From Streptomyces sp. McG3 (GTDB taxonomy: Bacteria; Actinomycetota; Actinomycetes; Streptomycetales; Streptomycetaceae), in the NCBI RefSeq assembly GCF_018619185.1, contig NZ_JAAXYC010000030.1, positions 1-44,693 of the forward strand: a DNA stretch of 44,693 nt, written 5' to 3'. Both the position numbers and the translations under genes were made by a program. This document shows, one piece after another, positions 15,803 through 24,972 of this stretch (its first letter is position 1; the number at the start of each line of letters is the position of its first letter). Below the pieces are notes generated by a model, which saw nothing but the letters and a program-made list of their open reading frames with translations, was not told where the DNA came from and did no database searches.

Positions 15803-16903
15803 ATGGCCCGACGCAAGAAGCTGTTCACCTCGCTGGTGGCGGTGCTCGCGACGCTGCTCGGCGGAATCGGCCTGACCTTAATGAGCCAGGACAACGCTCA
15901 GGCGCACGGTGTGACGATGACACCGGGATCGCGCACCTACCTCTGCATGCTGGACGCCAGGACCGGAACCGGCGCTCTGGACCCGACAAACCCGGCGTGC
16001 CAGGCCGCGCTCGACGAGAGCGGTGCGAACGCGCTGTACAACTGGTTCGCCGTCCTCGACTCCAACGCGGGCGGACGGGGGGCGGGTTACGTCCCGGACG
16101 GAAAGCTGTGCAGCGCCGGTGACCGGTCACCGTACAACTTCACGGGCTACAACGCCCCGCGCTCCGACTGGCCCCGTACGCACCTGACGTCCGGGAAGAC
16201 GATCCAGGTCAAGCACAGCAACTGGGCGGCGCACCCGGGGTCCTTCCGGGTGTACCTGTCCAAGCCCGGCTACTCGCCCAGCACCGAGCTGGGCTGGGAC
16301 GATCTGGAACTGATCGAGACCGTCTCCGACCCGCCGCAGGCCGGCGGCCCCGGCACCGACGGGGGCCACTACTACTGGGATCTGAACCTGCCCTCGGGCC
16401 GCTCGGGTGACGCCGTCACGTTCATCCAGTGGGTGCGTTCGGACAGCCAGGAGAACTTCTTCTCCTGCTCCGACATCGTCTTCGACGGCGGCAACGGCGA
16501 GGTGACCGGCATCCGTGGTTCGGGCGGCACCCCGAATCCGACGCCCTCTCCGACACCCACCCCGACATCGAGCCCGACACCCGGCGACCCGCACACGGGA
16601 TGCATGGCTGTGTACAGCGTGACCAACTCCTGGAGCGGCGGCTTCCAGGGCTCCGTCGAGGTCATGAACCACGGCGCGGCGGCGCGTGAGGGCTGGGCCG
16701 TGCAGTGGAAGCCCGGCGTCGGCGCCGAGGTCAGCAGCGTGTGGAACGGTGCTCTGACCCCGGGGCCCGATGGCACTCTCACGGTCAGGAATCTCGACTA
16801 CAACCGCACCATCGCACCGGAAGGCAGCGTCACCTTCGGTTTCACCGCCACATCGACCGGCAACAACTTCCCGGTCGGCTCGATCGGCTGCGTCACTCCG
16901 TAG
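15803..16903 (+). CDS. secreted AA10 lytic polysaccharide monooxygenase with CBM2
   Basis: A 366-residue precursor: signal peptide 1-34 ending AQA, AA10 catalytic domain 35-232, a Pro/Thr linker (about 243-262) and a C-terminal CBM2 (265-366) with bounding Cys267 and Cys364 and exposed Trp residues. Copper monooxygenases of this family oxidatively cut crystalline cellulose or chitin. The His brace is His35, the first residue after cleavage, and His144 in WAAHPGSFRVYL; the axial Phe lies in ENFFSCSDIVF. These positions and the CBM2 match the cellulose-active CelS2/ScLPMO10C type rather than chitin-active ones. AGGAGA precedes ATG 15803. A hairpin terminator follows and a CebR box lies far upstream, so it is probably induced by cellulose breakdown products. 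Confidence 0.92.
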   Translation: MARRKKLFTSLVAVLATLLGGIGLTLMSQDNAQAHGVTMTPGSRTYLCMLDARTGTGALDPTNPACQAALDESGANALYNWFAVLDSNAGGRGAGYVPDGKLCSAGDRSPYNFTGYNAPRSDWPRTHLTSGKTIQVKHSNWAAHPGSFRVYLSKPGYSPSTELGWDDLELIETVSDPPQAGGPGTDGGHYYWDLNLPSGRSGDAVTFIQWVRSDSQENFFSCSDIVFDGGNGEVTGIRGSGGTPNPTPSPTPTPTSSPTPGDPHTGCMAVYSVTNSWSGGFQGSVEVMNHGAAAREGWAVQWKPGVGAEVSSVWNGALTPGPDGTLTVRNLDYNRTIAPEGSVTFGFTATSTGNNFPVGSIGCVTP

Positions 16904-16920
16904 CCGCTGACGAACGCGGT

Positions 16921-16945
16921 GCCGGTCCCCCTGGTGGGGACCGGC
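16921..16945 (+). terminator. hairpin terminator of the LPMO gene
   Basis: Perfect 10-bp stem GCCGGTCCCC (16921-16930), loop CTGGT, complement 16936-16945, starting 17 bases after the stop codon. No T run follows. Confidence 0.8.
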
Positions 16946-16989
16946 GCTGCCGGCCGCCCTGGCCCGGGCCTCGGTCGCATCGGTGGTCG

Positions 16990-17641
16990 TCGGCCGATCA
17001 GCTCTTCGATGCGCGGACACGGCAGTGCCCAGGCCCGGTTCGGACTCCACGGTCAGCTCCCCCGCCGGCCGCTCCGTGCGGGCTCGCATGCCTTCAGACC
17101 GGGTCCGGACGCGGTGTCGTCCTCAGCCGGCGCGAGGGGTGCAAGGTTGGCGACGGCCCGGTGTGCTTCGCCCCGGCTGTGGCGGGCCGGGTGGAGGGCT
17201 CGTTCGGCGCGGCGGCGACCCTCGCGCGGTGGCCGGCAGGGCGAGGGGAACCCAGCGGCGGGGCACCAGACGCTCGGTGTCGAAGCATCCGGCCGCGGCG
17301 TAGAAGGCGCGGAACGGGTTGATCCAGGCCAGGCCGAACGGCCAGGACCGAGCGCGGCGTGCAGTACGCGGCGCCGGCCGCACCGGGGCCGGGACGGCCG
17401 GGTGCCACCCGGTCCCACGACAGCTGCGGGGCGAGGGCCGCTGCGGCGAGTAGCCCCGCCGCCACCCACTCGGCGCCGTCCATGCCGACCAGGGACGAGG
17501 TCGCCGCGGCGAGCACCAGTCCGACGCCGAGGAGGGCGGAGAGCTGAAGCGGAGGAGTAGGCGCGGCCGCGCGTCGGGCGCGGCGTGCGCCTCGGTGACC
17601 GGGGAGGACGCGTCGGGTGCCACGCGCTCGGTCTCGGCCAT
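16990..17641 (-). pseudogene. sensor histidine kinase remnant downstream of the ABC exporter
   Basis: From ATG 17641 a start is seen (MAETERVAPDASSPVTEAHA), then hydrophobic segments in a second frame (SALLGVGLVLAAATSSLVG, AAGLLAAAALAPQLS), then WINPFRAFYAAAGCFDTERL in the first frame again. Near 17000-17089 a separate piece reads MRARTERPAGELTVESEPGL followed by GTAV, the end of the ATPase domain of LuxR-type two-component kinases. The H-box and N-box region between them is missing, so a deletion plus frameshifts removed the enzyme. It lies 27 bp beyond the stop of the ABC permease on the same strand, so the exporter probably once had its own kinase. No response regulator is left. Confidence 0.6.
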
Positions 17642-17667
17642 GGCACCCGCCGCGCGTGACACGTGCG

Positions 17668-18449
17668 TCACTCCCAGCGGAACCAGCGTGTGGCGGCCGC
17701 GGACAGCACCAGCGTCCACAGGGCCAGTACGCCGAGGTGGATCCAGTCCGGCCAGTCGCCTGCGGTGGCCTGGTTGAGGGCCTGGGCGGCGGCGCCAAAA
17801 GGCAGTGCCTCCACGATGTTGGCCATCAGGTCGGGCATCTGCTGGATGGGCATGTAGACGCCGGCCGCGAGCATCGCGGGGAAGAACACCGACAGGCTGA
17901 CCGCCTGGGCGATCTTCACGTTGGGGGACAGCGCGGAGATCAACGCGCCGAGCGCCAGCAGGCACACCACCGCCAGCAGCAGGGTCACCAAGTAGCCCGC
18001 GAGCTGCGTCGGCAGGGCGACATCTGAGACGAAGCGCCCGACCGCCAGGGTGGCAACAGCGGAGATCAGCGAGGCGACGGCGTGCAATCCCACCTGGGCG
18101 CCGAGAACGGCGGTGGGGCGCACGGGGGTGGTGGACATCCGGCGCAGGATGCCGCGCTCGCGGTAGCCGGTGATCACCGGAGGCATGGCCATCAGACCGG
18201 CCATGATCATCGAGAGGAGCACGGCGACGGGCACGTAGGCCTCGACGGTGGAAAGGCCGCCGAGCTCGTCCATGGACTCGGTCATGGACGGGATGAGGCC
18301 GAGGACCACCAGCAGCAGCGTGGGGAAGGCCATGACCCAGAACACCGAGCCGGGTTCCCGGAAGAACAGGAGCAGTTCGGCGCGCAGCACGGCCCGCCCG
18401 GGGCGGGGCGCGGTAGTGGTGGAAGGTGCCGGGGGTGCGGTGGCGGCGC

Positions 18450-18453
<4 letters not shown>
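17668..18453 (-). CDS. ABC-2 type transporter permease (DrrB-like)
   Basis: A 261-residue membrane protein with six hydrophobic segments. The cytoplasmic N-terminus leads to ELLLFFREPGSVFWVMAFPT, the typical amphipathic entry and first helix of ABC-2 permeases; the loop GYRERGILRRMSTTPVR is the conserved coupling region after helix 2. It forms the membrane part of an exporter with the ATPase encoded just upstream; the ATPase stop and this ATG overlap as ATGA, so the two are translated together. Relatives export antibiotics, lipids or peptides. A broken sensor kinase gene follows. Confidence 0.88.
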
Positions 18454-19352
<899 letters not shown>

Positions 19353-19409
19353 GCTTCCACGGTGCCGGGCCCTACCGGACCGGCACATCGCCCATCACGC
19401 TCGCGGGGG

Positions 19410-19429
19410 GATCAACCGATCGGTTGATC
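19410..19429. promoter_or_regulatory. 20-bp perfect palindrome, probable TetR-type operator
   Basis: GATCAACCGATCGGTTGATC is a perfect inverted repeat 58 bp upstream of the ABC ATPase start. TetR-family repressors of drug exporters bind sites of this size and symmetry. No TetR gene lies in the window. Its centre, ACCGATCGGT without the outermost bases, recurs in the palindrome at 29172-29193. Confidence 0.65.
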
Positions 19430-19816
19430 TCCCGTACGCCTCCCCTATCGCACGGCCCCTACGACCCTGACGCCGTCTCGGGGTTCCCTCGGAGGGGCTG
19501 GGTCAGACCGCGGGCGCGGCGGTTCCGACGAGCAGGCCGCACGGTGCGAGCAGGTGCTCCATGTAGTCGGCTTCGCACCCCCGTCCCCCGCGCCGTGCCA
19601 CGCAACGGGGTTCATGTGCGGCGCAGTTGATGGTCGCCGGCGCCGGCCGGGTGGCCGTCCGGGATTGTTGGGGGTTGTCGGCAGCCGGTGGCGCTGAGAT
19701 CGTTAGGGCCTGGGCCGAAGTGGCCGCGCGCCGGTGGCGGCGCGAGCGGGCGGACGCCGAGGACGTTCCCTCACCCGAGGGGAGAACGACACCGGTCGGA
19801 AAGGACGACGAACGCG
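19430..19816. other. intergenic with an unidentified C-terminal scrap
   Basis: On the minus strand a short frame ending at 19503 reads CEADYMEHLLAPCGLLVGTA with a few more residues before the stop. It looks like a real protein tail, but nothing upstream continues it. Otherwise this is the leader side of the thioesterase gene; no clear promoter was recognised. Confidence 0.3.
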
Positions 19817-20581
19817 ATGGCGACGAGCGACCCGGGCGACCTGTGGGTGCGCCGCTTCCACCCCGCACCCCAGGCACCGGTCCGGCTGCTCTGCCTCCCG
19901 CACGCGGGAGGCTCCGCGAGCTACTTCCACCCGGTCTCCCGACGTCTCGCCCCGCGCGTCGAGACCCTGGCGGTGCAGTACCCGGGCCGGCAGGACCGCA
20001 GGAACGAACCGTGCCTGGAGACGGTGCAGGAACTGGCCGACCAGATCGTCGAGGTCATCGGCCCGTGGCAGGACAAACCGCTGGCGCTGTTCGGGCACAG
20101 TCTGGGCGCCTCGGTCGCCTTCGAGGTGGCTCGGCGCATGGAAGCGCGGGGCATCCTGCCCGTCGCGCTCATCGCGTCCGGGCGGCGTGCACCGAGCGCA
20201 CCCCGGGACGAACGAGTTCATCTGCGGGACGACGACGGCCTGCTGGAAGAGATCAGGCGGCTGGACGGCACCCAGTCCCAACTCCTCGAGGACGACGAGA
20301 TCAAGCGCATGGTCATGCCCTCGATCCGTGCCGACTACAAAGCAGCCGAAACCTACCGCTACGAGCCCGGCCCACCGCTGTCGGCACCCGTCTACGCCCT
20401 GACCGGAGACACCGACCCCAAGGCCACGACCGACGAGGTACGCACATGGGCCGACCACACCACCGGACCATTCGAGATGACCGTCTACCCCGGCGGCCAC
20501 TTCTACCTCAACGCCCACGCCCCGGCGGTGACCGATAAAATCGCCGCCTGGCTGGCACCCGCCACCACCATCGGACGCTGA
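19817..20581 (+). CDS. type II thioesterase (external, NRPS/PKS-type)
   Basis: A 254-residue alpha/beta hydrolase. Typical features of TEII are RLLCLPHAGGSASYFHPVSR at the start with the oxyanion region, VQYPGRQDR, the nucleophile Ser95 in FGHSLGAS, the acid region ALTGDTDP near 196-201 and His228 in PGGHFYL. TEII enzymes remove wrong acyl groups from carrier proteins of non-ribosomal peptide and polyketide synthases and work as separate proteins beside them. No synthase, carrier protein or other assembly-line gene is in this window, so this one either serves a distant cluster or is left over from a lost one. ATG 19817 fits the family N-terminus; ribosome site is weak (GGACGACG). Confidence 0.88.
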   Translation: MATSDPGDLWVRRFHPAPQAPVRLLCLPHAGGSASYFHPVSRRLAPRVETLAVQYPGRQDRRNEPCLETVQELADQIVEVIGPWQDKPLALFGHSLGASVAFEVARRMEARGILPVALIASGRRAPSAPRDERVHLRDDDGLLEEIRRLDGTQSQLLEDDEIKRMVMPSIRADYKAAETYRYEPGPPLSAPVYALTGDTDPKATTDEVRTWADHTTGPFEMTVYPGGHFYLNAHAPAVTDKIAAWLAPATTIGR

Positions 20582-20871
20582 CACCCGGGACCTCCCAGCA
20601 AGAGACTCCCCCACACCGGCACAGGCCTTACCGCGGTCATTCACGACAGCGGTCCCGGCCGGTACAGCCGAAGCCGCTTCGTGCCCACCGCGGCCCCGAT
20701 CGACCGTCCTGGCCCTGGCCGGCTTCTCCTCCGGCGATACCAACTCGCCCCGACCGTCGGCCTCTCCGGCACCACGACGGACCGGTGGAACCAAGCAGCA
20801 CGCACAGACGTCTCCGTCCGGGATCCGGCCATCGCCTCAGTCCACCGGGCACAACTCCAGGATGGGACCAA

Positions 20872-21891
20872 GTGACGCGCACGGCTGCAGAAGCCCCGCC
20901 CGCTGAGAGACCGCGGCGGGCCGGTGGTCGCGGACGGCGATGGGGGCTGCTGGGCTGTGGGGTCGCGCTCATCGCGCCCGCCGCTCTGCTCGTCGTCCGG
21001 CTGACAGGACTCGACGCCGGAACACCGCTGGCGATGCCGATGGTGCTCTTTCCCTGGACGACCGTCCTCGGTGTACTGGTGCTGTTGCTGATGGCCGCTG
21101 TTCCCGCTCTGCGGTCCCGATGGGCCCTGGCCGGCACCGCGGCCCTGATGATCGCTCACGCGGTGTTGCTGGCGCCGCGGTTCCTGTCCGACGGCCCGCA
21201 GGTGCCAGAAGGTGCGGTTGAGCTGCGGGTGGCCACCATCAACACCAACGGAGGCGCCGCCGACGCCCAGGCAGTGGTGCGGCTGGTCCGTACGGAGCGG
21301 ATCGATGTTCTGGCGGTGCAGCAGATGCCGGCGGGAGGCGTGGAAGCCCTCGACAGGGCGGGCCTAGGCGCGTTGCTGCCGCACCAGGAACTCCACCCCG
21401 AGTACGACTCCTCGGTCTACTCACGGCTCCCGCTCGGCGGAGCCGGTACGACGCGTACCGACACCGCTTGGCCCCAGACCGTCGCCGAGGTCGCGGTCGG
21501 CGGACGTAGCGTGCGGTTCGTGGCGGTGCACACCTACTACCCCCTCGGGAGCCCGGAGCGGTGGACCCGGGACATGGCCGCGCTCACCTCCCTGGCACGG
21601 CGCGCGGGCCCGGACACCGTGTTCCTGGGTGACTTCAACGCTTCCCTCGACCACGCTCCGATGCGGGACCTGCTCGCGGCCGGCCTCACGGACACGCATG
21701 CCGAGCTCGGCCACGGGTGGGCTCCCACGTGGCCCGTCGGCGGTGCCCTCGTCCCACCCGTGGCCCAGCTGGATCACGTCCTGCACGGATCCGGTCTGGC
21801 AGGGGTCTCGGTGGCCGAGCGAACCGTGCCGGGAACCGATCATCGAGCCGTCGTCGCGGTGCTCGCGCTGCTGCCGAGAAGGAACGGGTGA
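20872..21891 (+). CDS. membrane-anchored endonuclease/exonuclease/phosphatase family protein
   Basis: A 339-residue protein. After a basic start, three hydrophobic helices follow (LGCGVALIAPAALLVV, VLFPWTTVLGVLVLLLMAA, AGTAALMIAHAVLLA), so the EEP domain from about residue 115 faces outside. EEP motifs are VATINTNGG (usual N with metal site), VFLGDFNAS (general acid/base Asp-Asn), QLDHVLHG and TDHRAVVAVL with the catalytic Asp-His. The metal-binding Glu of the usual LQE is replaced: the sequence is LAVQQMPAG. That could weaken activity. Streptomyces has several such proteins of unknown substrate (phosphodiesters or phospholipids). GTG 20872 with GGGA five bases upstream was chosen over the open frame above it. 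Confidence 0.82.
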   Translation: MTRTAAEAPPAERPRRAGGRGRRWGLLGCGVALIAPAALLVVRLTGLDAGTPLAMPMVLFPWTTVLGVLVLLLMAAVPALRSRWALAGTAALMIAHAVLLAPRFLSDGPQVPEGAVELRVATINTNGGAADAQAVVRLVRTERIDVLAVQQMPAGGVEALDRAGLGALLPHQELHPEYDSSVYSRLPLGGAGTTRTDTAWPQTVAEVAVGGRSVRFVAVHTYYPLGSPERWTRDMAALTSLARRAGPDTVFLGDFNASLDHAPMRDLLAAGLTDTHAELGHGWAPTWPVGGALVPPVAQLDHVLHGSGLAGVSVAERTVPGTDHRAVVAVLALLPRRNG

Positions 21892-21947
21892 GGAGTCGAT
21901 AGTCGTGGGGCGCGGCCGGACCGGTGACGGGAGGTAAGAGCGGGGTC

Positions 21948-22163
21948 ATGGACACCACATCGTTTGCCCGCCGGTTTCTGGAAGGGTCAGCAGACGATGA
22001 CCGCGGCGACTGCCGGGGAAACCAGCCCAGCGGCAGAGCGTTCGAGACGACGAGGCACGTCACCTCGTGGTTCGAGCAGGGCCGGATCACCGAGAGCTGG
22101 TTCGACTACGACCTGGGCGGTGCGCTCGAACAGATCGGCGCTCCCCCGGACACCGGCCTATGA
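21948..22163 (+). pseudogene. truncated SnoaL-like / NTF2-fold protein
   Basis: ATG 21948 behind GGGAGGTAAG opens a 71-codon frame. Its first dozen residues (MDTTSFARRFLEGS) could be a natural start; the second half, AFETTRHVTSWFEQGRITES with WFDYDLGGALEQIGA, is the last two strands and helix of a SnoaL-like polyketide-cyclase or ester-cyclase fold, normally about 130-150 residues. The middle with the catalytic pocket is missing, so an internal deletion is likely. The stop lies 15 bp before the start of the alpha/beta hydrolase, and the two probably formed an operon. Confidence 0.55.
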
Positions 22164-22178
22164 GGAGTGAGGACGCGC

Positions 22179-22970
22179 ATGCCCCACACGACGACGCCCG
22201 ACGGGGTCGGTATCGCCTATCAGGTCCAGGGCGACGGGGCTCCTCCCCTGCTCCTCCTGGCGGGTCAGGCCAACAACCACCGCTGGTGGGACTCGGTGCG
22301 CGACGACTTCCACGGCGCCCGCGGCACCGTCACGTTCGACTACCGGGGTACGGGGGAGAGTGACAAGCCCGATCTGCCCTACAGCACCGAGCTGTTCGCC
22401 CTGGACGCGATCGCGGTGCTCGACGCCCTCGGGGTCGAGCGGGCCGATGTCTACGGGACGTCCATGGGCGGGCGGGTGGCCCAGCAGCTCGCGGCTCGCC
22501 ATCCCGAGCGCGTGCGCGCCCTGGTGCTCGGGTGCACATCGCCCGGCGGCCCGCACGCCGTCGAACGCACCGACGAGGTGCGCAGGTCCCTGGTGCAGAC
22601 GCGACCGGGTGCGGCGCGGCGGGCCCTGCTGGAACTGATGTACACCCCGGCCTGGCCGGCGGCGAACCCCGGACCGTACCGGACGCTCGGTGACCCGGGC
22701 ATGCCCGCCCACGCCCAACGGCGCCACCTTGCCGCCAGTAACCAGCACGACGCGTGGCAGCTCCTGCCGGGTATCGGCGCGCCCACGCTCGTCGTACACG
22801 GGACCGATGACCTGCTCAACCCCGCCGCCAACGCCGCCCTGCTCGCGGAGCGTGTCCCCGGCGCCCGTCTGCACCTGATCCCCGGAGCGCGGCACGCCTA
22901 CTTCGAGGAGTTCCGCGCCGTCGCGAGCCCGCTGGTCCTGGACTTCCTCACCACCGTCCCGCAGCGGTAG
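22179..22970 (+). CDS. alpha/beta hydrolase
   Basis: A 263-residue soluble enzyme of the alpha/beta-hydrolase fold. The oxyanion region is LLLLAGQANNHRWW, then FDYRGTGESD, the nucleophile elbow YGTSMGGRVAQ with Ser95, the acid VVHGTDDLLNP and the His of ARHAYFEEF near the C-terminus: a full catalytic triad. The family includes esterases, haloperoxidase-like perhydrolases and lactonases; the substrate cannot be told. ATG 22179 follows GAGGA by five bases and is preferred over GTG 22167. It sits directly after a truncated SnoaL-like gene. The convergent EamA gene ends 37 bp away. Confidence 0.88.
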   Translation: MPHTTTPDGVGIAYQVQGDGAPPLLLLAGQANNHRWWDSVRDDFHGARGTVTFDYRGTGESDKPDLPYSTELFALDAIAVLDALGVERADVYGTSMGGRVAQQLAARHPERVRALVLGCTSPGGPHAVERTDEVRRSLVQTRPGAARRALLELMYTPAWPAANPGPYRTLGDPGMPAHAQRRHLAASNQHDAWQLLPGIGAPTLVVHGTDDLLNPAANAALLAERVPGARLHLIPGARHAYFEEFRAVASPLVLDFLTTVPQR

Positions 22971-23007
22971 GAACGGGCCGGACGCGTGGTGGAGGTGGAC
23001 GTGACCT

Positions 23008-23919
23008 TCACCGGGTTCTCCGGTGTGCGGTGGAGACGGCAGCGGCGTTCGCGGCGACGATCACCGCGATGGCCGACCAGGCGAGGGCATCGAGACGCTG
23101 CCCGAGAACGGCGAGGCCGACCAAGGCGGCGAAGACCGGGTTGACGCTCATGAACACTCCGAAGAAGTGCACCGGGACACGGCGCAGCGCCAGCAGGTCG
23201 GCCAGGAACGGCACCGCCGAGGAGAGCACCCCGGCGACGAGGGCGCAGCCCAGCGCGGTGGGCGTGGGCGGGTGGTGCCACAGCACCCAGGCGCCGACGG
23301 GCAGGTAGAGCAGGGCGGAGACGATCGCGGCGGCGGCCGAGCCCTCCAGGCCGGGCAGGCGGGTTCCGACCGTCCGGTTGAGGAGGATGTAGCAGGCCCA
23401 GCAGGCCGCCGCCAGGAGGGCCAGGCCGATGCCCAGGTAGTCGGTGGAGGGCGTGGGGCGCATGAGAACGGCCACCGCGCCCGCGGCTGCCCCGGCGGCT
23501 ACCAGGTCGATCCGGCGGCGGGAGCCGGCCAGGGCGACGGTCAGCGGGCCGAGGAACTCCAGCGTGACGGCCAGCCCGAGGCCGATCCTGTCGATCGCCG
23601 TGTACAGGGAGAGGTTCATCCCGGCGAACACCAGGGCGAGGCCCAGGACGGGACGCCACTGCGCGGCGGTGAAGTGCCGCAGCCGTGGCCGGCCGACGGC
23701 GCCGAGGATGACGGCGGCCACCCACTGGCGTACCGCCACCACTCCCGCGGGCCCGATCACCGGGAAGGCCAGCGCCGCGACGGAGGCACCTGTCTGGTTG
23801 GACAGGCCGCTGCCCAGCATCAGGGCGACACCGGTTCCGCGCCCCGTACCCCGTGGTCGCGCCGTCCCGTCGGCACCGGTCGGGCGGGGTGGCGAGGCCG
23901 GCGAAGTTTCGGTCTTCAT
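23008..23919 (-). CDS. EamA/DMT family exporter (RhtA-like)
   Basis: A 303-residue membrane protein with ten predicted helices in two EamA repeats: the first from about residue 33 (LMLGSGLSNQTGASVAALAF), the second from about residue 164 (IGLALLAAACWACYILLNRT). Members of this group export amino acids such as threonine and homoserine, or other small metabolites. The gene is divergent from a LysR regulator whose start lies 70 bp away, the usual arrangement for a LysR-controlled exporter. ATG 23919 was chosen; the upstream part of the open frame overlaps the LysR promoter. The C-terminus is basic (AHRRTR). Confidence 0.87.
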   Translation of the reverse strand: MKTETSPASPPRPTGADGTARPRGTGRGTGVALMLGSGLSNQTGASVAALAFPVIGPAGVVAVRQWVAAVILGAVGRPRLRHFTAAQWRPVLGLALVFAGMNLSLYTAIDRIGLGLAVTLEFLGPLTVALAGSRRRIDLVAAGAAAGAVAVLMRPTPSTDYLGIGLALLAAACWACYILLNRTVGTRLPGLEGSAAAAIVSALLYLPVGAWVLWHHPPTPTALGCALVAGVLSSAVPFLADLLALRRVPVHFFGVFMSVNPVFAALVGLAVLGQRLDALAWSAIAVIVAANAAAVSTAHRRTR

Positions 23920-23975
23920 GGCGTCGACGATGGGAGAGCCACCGCCCTGCGCAAAATGCGTCCGCGCACGCATCT

Positions 23976-23990
23976 ATACGATGGGCGTAT
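23976..23990. promoter_or_regulatory. LysR-type inverted repeat
   Basis: ATACG, five bases, CGTAT: a short dyad in the T-N11-A style used by LysR regulators, between the divergent EamA and LysR genes. It overlaps the LysR start codon at 23989, which suits autorepression and control of the exporter. Confidence 0.5.
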
Positions 23991-24891
23991 GGATGAGTCG
24001 GGGAGCGCGGCGCGTGCGCTGGAGCTGAAGCAGCTCCGGTGTCTGGTCGCCATCGTGGACACCGGCAGTTTCACCGACGCCGGCCACGCACTCGGTATGT
24101 CGCAGGCCGCCGTCTCCCGCACCCTCGCCGGCCTGGAAGGCCTCCTCGGGGTACGGCTGCTGATCCGCACCAGTCGCAGCGTCGCCCCCACCGCGGCGGG
24201 AGTCCGGGCGCTGGCCCGCGCCCGCACCGTGCTCGCCGGCACCGAGGAATTCGTCCGCGAGGCCACCACCGGGCACGCCCGTCTGCACATCGGTCACGCC
24301 TGGTCCGCCTTCGGCCGGCACACCACCGAGTTCCAGCGCCGCTGGCACGAACAGCACCCCGGGACCGACCTGCGCCTCATCCGTCACAACACCCCTACCG
24401 GCGGCCTCGCCGAAGGGCTGTGCGACCTCGCCGTCATCCGTGCGCCGATCGACCTCAAGCCGTGGTCCCATGCCCGGATCGGCACCGAGGCCCGGTACGT
24501 GGCCATGGCGTCCGACGACCCCTGGGCCCGTCGCCGCGGCATCCGCCTGGACGAGATCCCGACCCGTACCCTGGCCATCGACCGCCGCACGGGCACCACC
24601 GCTCTGGATCTGTGGCCGGAGCGGGACCGGCCGAGGACCGAGCTCACCCAGGACATCGACGACTGGCTGGCCGCCATCGCCACCGGCCGCTGCGTCGGGC
24701 TCACGCCTCGGGCAACCGCCGCCCAGTACCGCCGTGACGGCATCACCTACCGCCCTCTCCGGGGCGCGGAACCGGTCACCGTCCACCTCATCTGGCGCGC
24801 CCACTCCACCCACCCCGCCACGCACACCGCTATCGCTCTCGCCGCCGGCCTCTACCGCGAGGACCGGCCCGGCACGCGCTGGCGAGGCTGA
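23989..24891 (+). CDS. LysR-family transcriptional regulator
   Basis: A 300-residue regulator. The N-terminal winged helix-turn-helix (about residues 10-70) contains LRCLVAIVDTGSFTDAGHAL, then MSQAAVSRTLAGLEGLLGVR and LLIRTSRSVAPTAAG. A linker helix leads to the effector domain (about 95-290) with LHIGHAWSAFGRH, GLAEGLCDLAVIRAPID and GRCVGLTPRATAAQY. It probably controls the divergent EamA exporter in response to a small metabolite. No ribosome site precedes ATG 23989, and the start codon overlaps a LysR-type dyad, so translation may be leaderless. The gene ends in a set of short direct repeats. Confidence 0.88.
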   Translation: MDESGSAARALELKQLRCLVAIVDTGSFTDAGHALGMSQAAVSRTLAGLEGLLGVRLLIRTSRSVAPTAAGVRALARARTVLAGTEEFVREATTGHARLHIGHAWSAFGRHTTEFQRRWHEQHPGTDLRLIRHNTPTGGLAEGLCDLAVIRAPIDLKPWSHARIGTEARYVAMASDDPWARRRGIRLDEIPTRTLAIDRRTGTTALDLWPERDRPRTELTQDIDDWLAAIATGRCVGLTPRATAAQYRRDGITYRPLRGAEPVTVHLIWRAHSTHPATHTAIALAAGLYREDRPGTRWRG

Positions 24892-24947
24892 CCCGCCACG
24901 AGCAGAGGCTGACCCGCTACGAGCGGGGGCTGAACCGCTACGAGCGG
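24885..24947. repeat. three tandem 21-bp repeats between convergent genes
   Basis: Units at 24885-24905, 24906-24926 and 24927-24947 differ by only a few bases; the core CCGCTACGAGCGG is a 5-bp hairpin with a 3-base loop in units 2 and 3 and is imperfect in unit 1. The first unit contains the LysR stop codon. Located between the ends of convergent LysR and response-regulator genes, the repeated hairpins may terminate transcription from both sides. Confidence 0.75.
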
Positions 24948-24972
24948 GGTTACGCGCCGACCGGGCAGGAGG

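Noticed and set aside
24885..24947. Possible CRISPR array
   Set aside because: Units are directly adjacent without unique spacers and only three copies exist; it is a simple tandem repeat.
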